Origin: Sediminihaliea albiluteola
Lineage (GTDB): Bacteria; Pseudomonadota; Gammaproteobacteria; Pseudomonadales; Halieaceae
Assembly (NCBI RefSeq): GCF_014077625.1
Contig: NZ_JACFXU010000013.1
Coordinates: forward strand, 558,001-622,000
DNA: 64,000 bases
Direction: 5' to 3'
The notes under the pieces are model-generated. The model ran no database searches and had not been told where the DNA came from. It worked only from the letters and a program-made list of their open reading frames with translations. Of this stretch, positions 47,953-57,371 are shown in pieces (position 1 is the stretch's first letter; every line of letters starts with the position of its first letter). The position numbers and the translations under genes were made by a program.

Positions 47953-49035
47953 GTGGAGTTATTCTTGGAATTTATTGCTCAATACGGGCTGTTTTTAGCG
48001 CAAGCAGTCACTATCGTCGTCGCTTTACTGGTAGTTCTTACTGCCATCGTTTCCCTCGGTCATCGCCAGAAGGGGCAGCCCGATGGGCACATCGAAATCC
48101 GTCATATCAACGATCGCTACAAAGATATGGCCGATGTGATTCGCCAACATGTGATTGATAAAAACACCTTCAAGCTGGAACAAAAAGCCGCACGCAAAGC
48201 GGCCAAGCAAAAGTCCAAAGCCGATAAAAAGGCAGCTCGCAGCGCTGATAAAAAAGGGCAGGGCAGCCAAGCCTGCCCCAGCAAGCCACGGCTTTTTACG
48301 CTGTCTTTTGACGGCGACATGAACGCCGGAGCCACCGAAAACCTACGCGAGGAAATCTCGGCTGTGCTGTCACAGACCAAAGAGGGCGATGCTATTTTGT
48401 TAAAGCTTGAAAGCCCCGGCGGCCTGGTGCATAGCTACGGTTTGGCAGCGAGCCAGTTGCAGCGCATTAAAGATGCCGGAGTTCCTCTGACCATTGCCGT
48501 CGATAAGGTAGCTGCCAGTGGTGGCTACATGATGGCCTGTCTGGCCGATCGCATCCTCGCTGCACCCTTTGCTGTGATTGGCTCCATTGGCGTGCTCGCC
48601 CAGATTCCTAACTTTCACCGCCTGCTCAAAAAGCACGATATCGACTACGAGTTGCTCACCGCAGGTGAGTACAAACGGACCATGACCATGTTTGGTGAGA
48701 ACACCGACAAGGCCCGTGAAAAGTTTAGCCAAGATCTAGAGTTGACCCACGAGCTGTTCAAATCCTTTGTCAAAGAAGCGCGTCCAAGCTTAGATATCGA
48801 CAAAGTAGCCACTGGAGAAGTTTGGTACGGCCGCAACGCACTGCAGGAGGGCCTGGTGGATGAAATTGGCACCAGTGACGCCTTTATTCAGCAGCGCCTT
48901 GCTGACTGGGAGATCTATGAAGTGCGCTACCTTCAGAAAAAACAGTGGCAGGAAAAGCTTGGCATGGCCGCCGAAAGCACCCTCGAGCGCAGCATTCAAA
49001 AACTTTGGCAGCGCAGCCGTAGTCCCTTAGTGTAA
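47953..49035 (+). CDS. sohB: Inner-membrane peptidase SohB
   Basis: Signal-peptide-peptidase-type serine protease (family S49), 360 residues. An N-terminal membrane helix (about 8-33) is followed by a lysine/alanine-rich charged linker (about 75-100) and the protease domain with the nucleophile in KVAASGGYMMACLADRI. The partner lysine is likely in EYKRTMTMFGENTDKAREKF. The start is GTG, 3 bp after nudC. The charged linker is longer than in SppA but typical of SohB. Confidence 0.94.
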   Translation: MELFLEFIAQYGLFLAQAVTIVVALLVVLTAIVSLGHRQKGQPDGHIEIRHINDRYKDMADVIRQHVIDKNTFKLEQKAARKAAKQKSKADKKAARSADKKGQGSQACPSKPRLFTLSFDGDMNAGATENLREEISAVLSQTKEGDAILLKLESPGGLVHSYGLAASQLQRIKDAGVPLTIAVDKVAASGGYMMACLADRILAAPFAVIGSIGVLAQIPNFHRLLKKHDIDYELLTAGEYKRTMTMFGENTDKAREKFSQDLELTHELFKSFVKEARPSLDIDKVATGEVWYGRNALQEGLVDEIGTSDAFIQQRLADWEIYEVRYLQKKQWQEKLGMAAESTLERSIQKLWQRSRSPLV

Positions 49036-49068
49036 GTGCCACCAAGGCACAAAGCCCGACCCCATATC

Positions 49069-49106
49069 GCTAGGCAAGGCCCCGACAATACAGGGCCTTG
49101 CCTAGC
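49069..49106. terminator. Long hairpin between sohB and cti
   Basis: GCTAGGCAAGGCCC (49069-49082) pairs perfectly with GGGCCTTGCCTAGC (49093-49106), loop of 10. It lies between convergent genes. There is no T-run, but the 14-bp GC-rich stem is strong. Confidence 0.6.
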
Positions 49107-49111
49107 ACTTG

Positions 49112-51412
49112 TCACTCATTGCCGAGATAGCGGTTGTAATCAAACAGACCGTTGTGAATCGGGTCAGCGCTGCGATGTTTGTTGTGAAGCTTGTCACTGA
49201 GCTGCCAAAACCAAGGCGCGTTGCGACTCACCGCGTAGCGCTCACGGAAGGCCTGCCAGTCTTGTTGACTGCTGAGTGTGGTCAAATCCGCCGCAAATGA
49301 GGGCAGCTGCTTTTCATGCACTTGGAAAAACAGGTTGGGATGCTCACCAATAAAACCACTGACAATGCTCAACTCATCCTCGGCCGGAATACGGCGGTAT
49401 TCCTCCAAGAACAGCAGGGCAATATTGCTGTAAGAGGAATCCCGCAAAATGCTGTAAACCTCGTCCCGCTCATTGCCAATAACATTGAGAAAGCTGACCT
49501 GGGGCAGGTAGCTATTGTGTTCGCCAATGCTATACACCAAGCGATCTAAAGCCTCGCGGATTTGTCCTGAGGCCTGCTGCCGGTAGTCGTAGTGCAGGGC
49601 CTTGGCACCGTGGATACGCTCGCGCATTAAACCCAAAAGCTCTGCTTTAGGATACTCAGTACTAAATGCTATGTCCGGCTCGCGCTCTTGGACTAGGCGG
49701 CTTTTGGCAAAGACATGCTCTTTGGCAAAACCTGGGGCATCGCGATACCAATACTCTCGTAAACGCAAGCGGTGCTCTGACGGTAGATAGAGCAAAAAGT
49801 TTAGCTCACCCTCCATGCGCAAAAAGTCCATATACAAACGGGACTCAAGTTGATGCGCCACCGCGCCATAGACATCAAAGCCTGCTACCAATAGGTAGTG
49901 AATACGCTCTAGCAGCGAGTAACTGATAAGCCAGGCTGTCTTGGGCGTCTCACCCACCATACCTTTCACCACTGAAGCCGTATCGAAATGGCGGAAGATA
50001 GTCAGCGAGGCATTGTCATTATTGCCATCGCCATCCCAAATGCTTTCTACATTGATTTTGCGGCCCGTGCGCTCGAGATTGTCAAGCATATGACGCGCTT
50101 TGGCCTTTTGGTAGCGATCGTGTGAGCGGGCATAGCTGCGCCAGGTCAGAATATCAATCGCGGTGCCCGTTTTACTGATCGGAAGGCGTAAATTATCACT
50201 CTCGCGGGCCAAAAAGGCTGCATCGAGCTCTGGGTCGATGGCCTCTGGGTCGGCAAACATAACCCAGAAACGGTCTTCAATGACGTTCAGGGCGACCTGG
50301 CCTCGACACACGGGGCCTTTGATGAAGTTCATAATAGTGAATTGGGCTTCGCGCAACAAAAAGCGGTAGCGAGCTCGCACCGGAATATCGACAAAACTTT
50401 TGAAAGGGTTAGCTGCAATTGTGGGCTCATAACTGGGCAGTTGTTGCACGCTGTACTCAGGCTCAAGAAAGTTTTGCTCATACCAGGCCCGGCGTTTGCT
50501 ATCGAAGCGATAGGCCAAGTGGCTTTTGCCCAGTGGCGTAATCGGCATCTCTTGTAAACGGTAATAGACCCGATCAACTTTGGGGGCGTCATAAGGGCGG
50601 CGAGTGCTGATCAAGTCGATGGCTTGGCCCGGGGGAGTCGCCGAGCGCACTAAGCGAAACCAGCGTGGATTGGCGTCTTCGCGTAAATACAGAGTAGCTA
50701 GGAACAAGTGCTCGTAAAGATAGCGCGACATCAAGCGCTGCTTCAGACTATCGCCGTTAAGAAAAGCTTCCCAGCGATGCAGCTCTGCTTGCAGGTAGTC
50801 GTCCAAGGCTGCTCTAGGGGCCGGCGTTGCTCCATTTTTTAGCCAGTCCACCATCACTTGGTGCTCTTCAGGATTAAGGCCGGGCAGGCCATAGGGCATG
50901 CCCCAGAGAGGATATTGTTCAGCGAAACGATCAAATTCATCTTGCTTGGGGCACTGCTGCTCACGGTGCAGTGAAAAATCAAAGCTCTCGGCAAGAGGAC
51001 CCTTGGCGGGCAGTGGCTGCTGCTGTTTCAGGGCCAGCATGCGATACATCAAGCCATCTTCAGGCTTGTGTTGGTCAGTAACTGAATAAAAACCCTGTTC
51101 GCGCCACTCTTCAACACTGTGCCCATCGTCAAAAAGGCGCGTCAGATCAGCAGCTAACAGGCGCGTTCCGTCATACACCAGCGCTTTGTTGGCGCCGCGC
51201 TCAAGGCCTTGCTGGGCTTCGAGTTTGAGCTGGCAGGGCGCATCATAGCAACCATGACAGACCATGCAGCGGGTCTCAAGTAAGTGATTTGCTGCCGCGG
51301 CGGTATTGTGCTGCTGCGTTGCTGAGCTGTGACCGAGAGTGGCGAAGAAAAAGCTGGCCAAAAACAGCAAGCCAGGTGAAATAATAAGCTTAATCGCGCT
51401 CGTTTTGATCAC
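49112..51412 (-). CDS. cti: Fatty acid cis/trans isomerase
   Basis: Periplasmic heme protein that converts cis to trans unsaturated fatty acids in membrane lipids when solvents or heat make the membrane too fluid. A signal peptide (about 1-31) is followed by a cytochrome c motif, CMVCH (49-53). Further in, SYLPQVSFLNVIGNERDEVYS is typical of the family. 766 residues is standard. The start is GTG with AAGGGG 5 bases upstream, overlapping the end of the small gene before it. Known from Pseudomonas and Vibrio. Confidence 0.93.
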   Translation of the reverse strand: MIKTSAIKLIISPGLLFLASFFFATLGHSSATQQHNTAAAANHLLETRCMVCHGCYDAPCQLKLEAQQGLERGANKALVYDGTRLLAADLTRLFDDGHSVEEWREQGFYSVTDQHKPEDGLMYRMLALKQQQPLPAKGPLAESFDFSLHREQQCPKQDEFDRFAEQYPLWGMPYGLPGLNPEEHQVMVDWLKNGATPAPRAALDDYLQAELHRWEAFLNGDSLKQRLMSRYLYEHLFLATLYLREDANPRWFRLVRSATPPGQAIDLISTRRPYDAPKVDRVYYRLQEMPITPLGKSHLAYRFDSKRRAWYEQNFLEPEYSVQQLPSYEPTIAANPFKSFVDIPVRARYRFLLREAQFTIMNFIKGPVCRGQVALNVIEDRFWVMFADPEAIDPELDAAFLARESDNLRLPISKTGTAIDILTWRSYARSHDRYQKAKARHMLDNLERTGRKINVESIWDGDGNNDNASLTIFRHFDTASVVKGMVGETPKTAWLISYSLLERIHYLLVAGFDVYGAVAHQLESRLYMDFLRMEGELNFLLYLPSEHRLRLREYWYRDAPGFAKEHVFAKSRLVQEREPDIAFSTEYPKAELLGLMRERIHGAKALHYDYRQQASGQIREALDRLVYSIGEHNSYLPQVSFLNVIGNERDEVYSILRDSSYSNIALLFLEEYRRIPAEDELSIVSGFIGEHPNLFFQVHEKQLPSFAADLTTLSSQQDWQAFRERYAVSRNAPWFWQLSDKLHNKHRSADPIHNGLFDYNRYLGNE

Positions 51413-51608
51413 AGTTGCCCCTTACAATGATGGCTCGATTAATCAGCCCTTCTTGATCGCCGTCACTGTCGGCAAGTACCGCAGCACTGACGTCTTTTTG
51501 CTGACAGCCATCGTCTGCACTATTTTCTTGGGTTAACCAGGCCAGCGCAGCGACGATCGTAATCACAGCAACAGAGCCGACAACTGTTAAGATTAAGGGG
51601 GATTTCAT
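51390..51608 (-). CDS. Small membrane-anchored protein of unknown function
   Basis: 72 residues from the ATG at 51608: an N-terminal hydrophobic helix (MKSPLILTVVGSVAVITIVA) and a polar, acidic tail with two cysteines (DDGCQQKD and RGNCDQNE), which may form a disulfide if exported. The frame extends upstream to 51677, but that part looks unlike a protein N-terminus. It overlaps the cti start by 23 bases, so the two are probably co-transcribed. No family is recognised. Confidence 0.5.
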   Translation of the reverse strand: MKSPLILTVVGSVAVITIVAALAWLTQENSADDGCQQKDVSAAVLADSDGDQEGLINRAIIVRGNCDQNERD

Positions 51609-51680
51609 AAACCGCGTGTTCCATAACTTACTTTGTCCGCGAATCATAGCACGCGCCGCCAGTGAAGGAGATGCCAAGGA

Positions 51681-52307
51681 ATGAACCTGGCGACTACTAT
51701 CTATACCTTTGATTTGCTCGGCGTGGCAGTCTTTGCCATCACCGGAGCACTGGCTGCTGCGGAGCGTCGCATGGATATTCTGACCTTTGTTTTATTTGGT
51801 ACGCTCACTGGCGTCGGCGGCGGTACTCTGCGGGATGTTTTATTACATACCGACCATATTTTTTGGATTGTCGATACCACTTATCTCTGGGCATGCCTCG
51901 CAGCGTCGATAGCGACATGGTTCCTAGCCCATCGCTTTGAGTCCCGGCGTCAATTGCTATTGTGGGCCGACGCGATGGGCTTAGCGCTATTTAGCGTGCT
52001 GGGTACTCAGAAGGCCCTAGCCTGGAACGCACCAGTGATCGTGGCCATTGGCATGGGCATGATGACAGCTAGTTTTGGCTCACTGCTGCGTGACACTTTG
52101 ATCGGGCGCCCGCCAGTCATACTGAACCCTGAAATTTATGGCACCGCCGCACTGCTTGGTGCCAGCAGCTTCGTTTTGCTCAATGCCTTCTCGATATCTG
52201 CGCCAGTGGCTTTACCGCTGTCTATTGCAGCGGCATTTTTATTGCGCGCTGCAGCACTGCTCTACGATTTACGTCTGCCAAAGTATCAGCAGCGAAGCAA
52301 ATCCTGA
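51681..52307 (+). CDS. TRIC/UPF0126 family membrane protein
   Basis: 208 residues with about seven hydrophobic helices in two repeats, each carrying a glycine-arginine-aspartate segment: GTLTGVGGGTLRDVLL and FGSLLRDTLIGRPPVIL. This is the UPF0126 (YadS/YicG) family, related to trimeric intracellular cation channels. The ATG has AAGGA close upstream. It is divergent from the small gene before cti, with only 3 bp between the two open frames, and lies 73 bp upstream of sbcD. Confidence 0.85.
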   Translation: MNLATTIYTFDLLGVAVFAITGALAAAERRMDILTFVLFGTLTGVGGGTLRDVLLHTDHIFWIVDTTYLWACLAASIATWFLAHRFESRRQLLLWADAMGLALFSVLGTQKALAWNAPVIVAIGMGMMTASFGSLLRDTLIGRPPVILNPEIYGTAALLGASSFVLLNAFSISAPVALPLSIAAAFLLRAAALLYDLRLPKYQQRSKS

Positions 52308-52380
52308 ATTGGCCGCCAAGCCATGCCCCTGCGGTGATATGATTCGCTCTTAACTTTTTGGCTTTTTGCGGAGCGTACAA

Positions 52381-53529
52381 TTGCGTTTGTTACACACCTC
52401 TGACTGGCATTTGGGTCGCCAACTCCACGGAGTTTCTCTGCTGGAAGATCAGGCCCATGTGCTGCAACAAATTGTTGAAATCGTGCGCGAAGAGGCCGTC
52501 GATGTGGTGGCCATTGCCGGCGATATTTACGATCGATCAGTGCCCCCAGCCGAGGCGGTGTCCCTGATGGGAGAGTTTCTGCGCAGTCTCTGCCTAGAGC
52601 TACAACGCCAAGTGCTGGTGATTGCCGGCAACCATGACAGTCCAGAGCGCCTCGGATTTGCTGCCGAACTGTTTAGCGATGCCGGCTTACATATTGCCGG
52701 GCCACTGCAGTCCGATATCAAGCCTATTACACTGCGCTTCGCTGAACACGACTATGACTTTTTTGCCCTGCCTTATGCCGGCCCAGCAACGGTGCGACAA
52801 GCTCTCGGCGCCCAGGTAAGCACTCACGAAGAGGCCATGGCAGCCTTGCTTGAGCGCGCCCAAGCCCAGCGCACAGCAGGGCGCCCAAGTATTGTACTGG
52901 CCCACTGTTTTGTCGACGGCGCTAGCGAGAGTGAGTCGGAGCGACCGCTGTCCATGGGTGGAGCCGACCGGGTTCCCGCCTCCCTATTTATGCCCTACAC
53001 CTATGCCGCCCTAGGCCACTTGCACGGCCGTCAATTTCAAGGGGCGCCACATATTCGCTACAGTGGCTCAATTCTTAAGTATTCATTCTCAGAGGTGAAT
53101 CACAACAAATCCGTGACCTTGGTGGATATCTCTGCGAGCGGGGAGATTGAGATTGATGAGCGGCCACTCAAGCCCTTGCGCAATCTCCGCATCCTTGAGG
53201 GGCAGTTAGAAGAGCTGTTAGAGCAGGGCGCTAGTGACCCGCACTTTGAAGATTTTATTGGTGTCCGATTGAGCGACAGCGGGGCACTGTTGGATGTTAT
53301 GGGCAAACTGCGCAGAGTTTATCCCAATGCCTTACAAGCGCAATTTGCCGCACGTGAACAACTCGATCACAGTGCGCCGTTAGCGAGTCGCGAGATGCTA
53401 CAAAAATCGCAGCTGGAATTATTCAGCGAGTTTTTCCAAGAGGTGCAAGGCGACGCACTGTCGGATGAGCAGAAAGATTACTTGCTCAGCGTGCTCGATA
53501 GCTTAGATCAAGAGGAGGGCAACCCGTGA
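52381..53529 (+). CDS. sbcD: Exonuclease subunit SbcD
   Basis: Mre11-type nuclease of the SbcCD complex, which opens DNA hairpins and cuts protein-blocked ends. Phosphoesterase motifs are visible: TSDWHLGR (6-13), GDIYDRSVP, GNHDSPERLGF and ALGHLHGRQ. The TTG at 52381 with GGAG (52370-52373) 7 bases upstream gives MRLLHTSDWHLG, the standard N-terminus; a frame opening at 52366 is longer but lacks that fit. 382 residues. The stop overlaps sbcC (GTGA). Confidence 0.95.
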   Translation: MRLLHTSDWHLGRQLHGVSLLEDQAHVLQQIVEIVREEAVDVVAIAGDIYDRSVPPAEAVSLMGEFLRSLCLELQRQVLVIAGNHDSPERLGFAAELFSDAGLHIAGPLQSDIKPITLRFAEHDYDFFALPYAGPATVRQALGAQVSTHEEAMAALLERAQAQRTAGRPSIVLAHCFVDGASESESERPLSMGGADRVPASLFMPYTYAALGHLHGRQFQGAPHIRYSGSILKYSFSEVNHNKSVTLVDISASGEIEIDERPLKPLRNLRILEGQLEELLEQGASDPHFEDFIGVRLSDSGALLDVMGKLRRVYPNALQAQFAAREQLDHSAPLASREMLQKSQLELFSEFFQEVQGDALSDEQKDYLLSVLDSLDQEEGNP

Positions 53530-56500
53530 GACCGCTGACCCTAAGGATGCAAGCTTTCGGCCCCTTTGCTGCCACTGAGGAAATTAATTTTGCCGACCTT
53601 GGCAATGCACCTTTGTTCCTGATCAATGGTCCTACTGGATCCGGCAAGACCACAATTTTAGATGCCATTTGCTACGCCCTCTATGGCAGCACAACAGGTG
53701 CTGAGCGCGAAGCGGCTCAAATGCGCTGCCAGCACAGTCCTCCCGAGCTGCTCACCGAAGTGAGCCTGAGTTTCGCCCTCGGTCGGCATCGCTATCAAAT
53801 TACCCGCAGTCCTGACCAGCTGCGCCCCAAGCAGCGCGGGGAGGGTCTCACCGAGCATAAGTCGCGGGCTGAACTGTATCGTCTAGGCGAGGATGGCAGC
53901 ACCGAGTCAGGCAGCTTGTTGGTGGAACAAAAGGTGCTGGATGCTAATCGCTATATCAAAGATATTATCGGCATGAGCGCTGAGCAGTTCCGCCAAGTGA
54001 TGGTGTTACCGCAAGGACAGTTTCGCAAATTATTACTGGCAAGCTCACAGGAGCGGGAAAGTATTTTTCAATCCCTATTCCAGACTGGTATCTACAAGCG
54101 TATTGAAGAGCGCCTGAAACAATCAGCCGCTTCGATCCGACGCGACCATGAAGATGGACTAACTCTGCTCCGCGGCATTCTCAGTTCCGGCGAAGTGGAG
54201 GATGAAAAAAGTTTATTAGCCGAGCTGCAGCAGCGCCAACAAGACTTAAGCCTTGCTGAACAGGACTATCAAAGCCTTTATCAGCAGTGGCAGCAAGCCG
54301 AGCGCCAGCTGACTAAAGCCAAGCAGCTTGAGGCCACCCTGGCACGCCTAAAAACTGCCCAGCAAAGCCGCGATCAACTCGAGTCACAAGCCGCCAGCGT
54401 CCAACAGCAGCGCCAGCAAGTCAAATTGGCCCAAGCAGCCCAGCTGATTGAGCCGGTTTTACTGCGCCTACAGGAAAGTACTGAAGCGCTGACTAAGGCA
54501 GAGCAAAAACTCAGCACAGCCAGGGCCGAGCTGGCCAGCGCTAAACAGACCAAAAGCAATGCCGCTGAGCTGCTAGCAGCTGAACAAGCGCGCCAGCCAG
54601 AACGCGAAGCTCTGAAAAGCACATTGAACGACCTGCGGCGCTATGTGCCACGTTTGGAGGTCCTGCAAGCGGCCCGTGAAGCACTAAGAGCCCAGCAGGA
54701 AGCATTAGATACCTGTCAGCGCGAACAGCGCAGGGCCCAGCAGCAGCTCGATAGTCTGCGCGATGAAGAGCTTGCCGTGTTAGCCGAGATTGAAAATTTG
54801 CGTGGCAAGGTCGAGCGTGCCACGGGTCTTGAGCTGCAAATTGCACGGTGCAAGCAAGCAGTGGAGCAGGCTCAGGCACTGGAGCGGCTACAGGCCCAGT
54901 TACAAAGCCTCCAGCAACAGCTGATTAAAAGTGAACAACAAAAACAACAGCAGCACGCGCAGGTCGAGGAGGAGGATCGCAAACTTCGTCAGCTGCGTCG
55001 CGCCTGGCACCTCGGTCAGGCACGTGTGTTGGCTGACAGCCTCCAAGAGGGCCAGCCCTGTCCAGTCTGTGGCAGTGAGTCGCATCCCGCACCGGCCACG
55101 GAGACAGGAGATAAAGGTCAAAGCGATTGGCTCGAGACGCCCGACGAGGAGATACTTGAAGCACAAGAGCGCTGCTTACAAAGTGCCCAGCAAAAACTCA
55201 GTGAATGTGAGCGGGAGCTGGCCAGTTTAGGCAGCCAGCAGCAAGCGCAGGAACAACAGCAACAGCAACTGCTTGACAAGTTCGATGGCCAAGCAGCACC
55301 TGAAAGTGAGAGCTTAAGGGCTGAGCTGAAAGCCTTGCAGCAGGACTTGCGCCAGCGTGAGCAGCACAGTCAATTACTCGCTGCGGCAGAACAGCGGCAG
55401 AAATCACTCAAACAAGCGCTGAGTGAAGCCGAGCAAGCCCTAGGTAATAACGCCACTAAAGAATCTGAGGCCCGGGTCGCCTTGACCCAGAAGAGCTCAC
55501 AAGTTGCGCATCTGGAGGACGAGCTCCCTGAAGATTACCGAGAACAGGGTCAGCTGGCAGCGGCTTTAAAAGAGAGCGAAGCCAGACTGCAGGCAATGGA
55601 AAGCGCTTGGCAAAAAGCGGAGACGGATTTTGCTGAAGCTGACCGAAAGCAGGAAGGCGCTCAGGCCACTGAAAAGGCCCTTAGCCAAACACTACAACAG
55701 CAGCGCGAAAGGCAGCAAGGCTCGCAGGAGGGCTTCAAGCAGGCACTGGCTGAGAGCCCCTTTGCCAGCGAGCAAGAGCGCAGTGCCGCCGCCATGGAGC
55801 GCCAGGAGCTGGAGAAGCTCCAGCGTAAAGTGGAAGACTACGACGCCGCTGTGAGTCAAATCCGTACCACCGTAGAGACCCTAGAACAGGAAACCCAAGG
55901 GCGAGAGCTGGCAGATGTTCAGGTCTTAAGTGGCGCGGAATTAAGCGCACGTGAACAACGTGATGCCGCGCAACTAGCGCTACAAAACCAGCGCCAGCGG
56001 CTCAACACACTGGAGTCCACTCAAGCTAAGCTACAAGCTCAGCGAAAGGCCAATCAGGCTCTGGAGCAGCGCTACCAAGTGGTCGGCACCTTAGCCGATG
56101 TCGCGACCGGCAGTACTGGCGCCAAAATCAGCTTGCAGCGCTATGTACTAGGGGTGCTCTTAGATGATGTCTTGGTGCAGGCCAGTTTACGCCTGTCTAA
56201 AATGTCGGGCGGTCGCTATCAGCTGATTCGCAAACTCGACGCCAATAAAGGGCGGCGCGCCGCCGGTTTGGACCTAGAAGTTCACGACGACTTCAGCGGC
56301 AGTGCTCGGCCAGTGGCGACCTTATCTGGCGGTGAAAGCTTTATGGCTGCACTGTCCTTGGCCCTGGGCTTATCGGATGTGGTGCAGTCCCAGACCGGCG
56401 GCATTGCGCTGGACACATTGTTTGTCGACGAAGGCTTTGGCTCGCTCGATAGCGAAGCGTTGGAACTTGCCATAAACACCTTGATGGAACTGCAAAAGGC

Positions 56501-56621
56501 GGGGCGCATGGTCGGCATTATTTCCCACGTCAGCGAGCTGAAAGAGCAAATGGATCTGCGCATTGACCTGCAGGGCGGCCGCGAGGGCAGCAGCCTGCGC
56601 ATTGTCTCGCCCTTCAAGTAA
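53526..56621 (+). CDS. sbcC: Exonuclease subunit SbcC
   Basis: Rad50-type SMC ATPase. Walker A, GPTGSGKT, is at 35-42. Two long glutamine- and alanine-rich coiled coils (about 180-480 and 530-850) flank the zinc hook CPVC (512-515). The C-terminal signature is LSGGESFMAALSLALGLS, followed by Walker B FVDEGFGSLDS. 1031 residues is close to the E. coli length. The start is GTG, coupled to sbcD. Confidence 0.96.
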   Translation: MRPLTLRMQAFGPFAATEEINFADLGNAPLFLINGPTGSGKTTILDAICYALYGSTTGAEREAAQMRCQHSPPELLTEVSLSFALGRHRYQITRSPDQLRPKQRGEGLTEHKSRAELYRLGEDGSTESGSLLVEQKVLDANRYIKDIIGMSAEQFRQVMVLPQGQFRKLLLASSQERESIFQSLFQTGIYKRIEERLKQSAASIRRDHEDGLTLLRGILSSGEVEDEKSLLAELQQRQQDLSLAEQDYQSLYQQWQQAERQLTKAKQLEATLARLKTAQQSRDQLESQAASVQQQRQQVKLAQAAQLIEPVLLRLQESTEALTKAEQKLSTARAELASAKQTKSNAAELLAAEQARQPEREALKSTLNDLRRYVPRLEVLQAAREALRAQQEALDTCQREQRRAQQQLDSLRDEELAVLAEIENLRGKVERATGLELQIARCKQAVEQAQALERLQAQLQSLQQQLIKSEQQKQQQHAQVEEEDRKLRQLRRAWHLGQARVLADSLQEGQPCPVCGSESHPAPATETGDKGQSDWLETPDEEILEAQERCLQSAQQKLSECERELASLGSQQQAQEQQQQQLLDKFDGQAAPESESLRAELKALQQDLRQREQHSQLLAAAEQRQKSLKQALSEAEQALGNNATKESEARVALTQKSSQVAHLEDELPEDYREQGQLAAALKESEARLQAMESAWQKAETDFAEADRKQEGAQATEKALSQTLQQQRERQQGSQEGFKQALAESPFASEQERSAAAMERQELEKLQRKVEDYDAAVSQIRTTVETLEQETQGRELADVQVLSGAELSAREQRDAAQLALQNQRQRLNTLESTQAKLQAQRKANQALEQRYQVVGTLADVATGSTGAKISLQRYVLGVLLDDVLVQASLRLSKMSGGRYQLIRKLDANKGRRAAGLDLEVHDDFSGSARPVATLSGGESFMAALSLALGLSDVVQSQTGGIALDTLFVDEGFGSLDSEALELAINTLMELQKAGRMVGIISHVSELKEQMDLRIDLQGGREGSSLRIVSPFK

Positions 56622-56645
56622 GTCTGTTTGAGCGGAGAGGAGAAT

Positions 56646-57320
56646 ATGGACAGTTTTGCCACTATTCATCAGCGCGCGCTGGAGCGCTTGGGCGGTGAAG
56701 CCGCCTTAGCCAAACGCTTACCAGTGGTCAAAAGTCCACAACAACTGCGCAGTACTCAGGATGATCGCTGGCTGGCAGAAATGACCCGCTGTGTGTTTCA
56801 GGCCGGCTTTGTGTGGCGGGTGGTCAATCAAAAGTGGGAGGGTTTTGAAGAGGTATTTTTCGGCTTCCCACCAGAGAAGATCGTCCTGCTCAGTCCCGAG
56901 CAAATTGACCGTTTTAGCCAAAACCCACTGATTATTCGCAACCGGCAAAAAGTGATCGCGGTGCAGCACAACGCGCGCTACCTTGTGGAAATGGCTCGGC
57001 AGTGGGGCAGTTTTGGCAAGTTCGTCGCCCAGTGGCCCGAAGATGATCACATTGGACTGTTTGCTCATCTGAAAAAACATGGCAGTCGACTGGGCGGCAT
57101 GACCGGGCAGCGAGTGCTGCGCAATATGGGCCGCGATACTTTTATCATCACCGGCGATGTGCGCCGCTGCTTACAAGCTAGCGGTTTGGATATTGCCGAC
57201 AACCCCAGCTCCAAGCGCGACCTCAGTCGTATCCAGAAACGCTTCAATGACTGGCAGCAAAGTAGTGGCCTGCCTTACGCTCACTTAAGTATTATCTGTG
57301 CCTGCTCCATAGACACTTAG
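56646..57320 (+). CDS. Tag-like DNA-3-methyladenine glycosylase family protein
   Basis: 224 residues resembling the methyladenine glycosylase (Tag) family of the HhH superfamily, which removes 3-methyladenine from DNA. FQAGFVWRVVNQKWEGFEEVFFGF and NPLIIRNRQKVIAVQHNARYL match the core. The N-terminal zinc-binding part of E. coli Tag is absent, though a histidine and cysteines remain near the end (AHLSIICACS). The ATG at 56646 has GAGAGGAG just before it. It may be a second, less studied Tag branch. It lies 24 bp after sbcC, in a DNA repair context. Confidence 0.75.
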   Translation: MDSFATIHQRALERLGGEAALAKRLPVVKSPQQLRSTQDDRWLAEMTRCVFQAGFVWRVVNQKWEGFEEVFFGFPPEKIVLLSPEQIDRFSQNPLIIRNRQKVIAVQHNARYLVEMARQWGSFGKFVAQWPEDDHIGLFAHLKKHGSRLGGMTGQRVLRNMGRDTFIITGDVRRCLQASGLDIADNPSSKRDLSRIQKRFNDWQQSSGLPYAHLSIICACSIDT

Positions 57321-57371
57321 CCAGACTTCAATCACCACTCGTAACGAATTGATAAGAGACCAATCACCGAT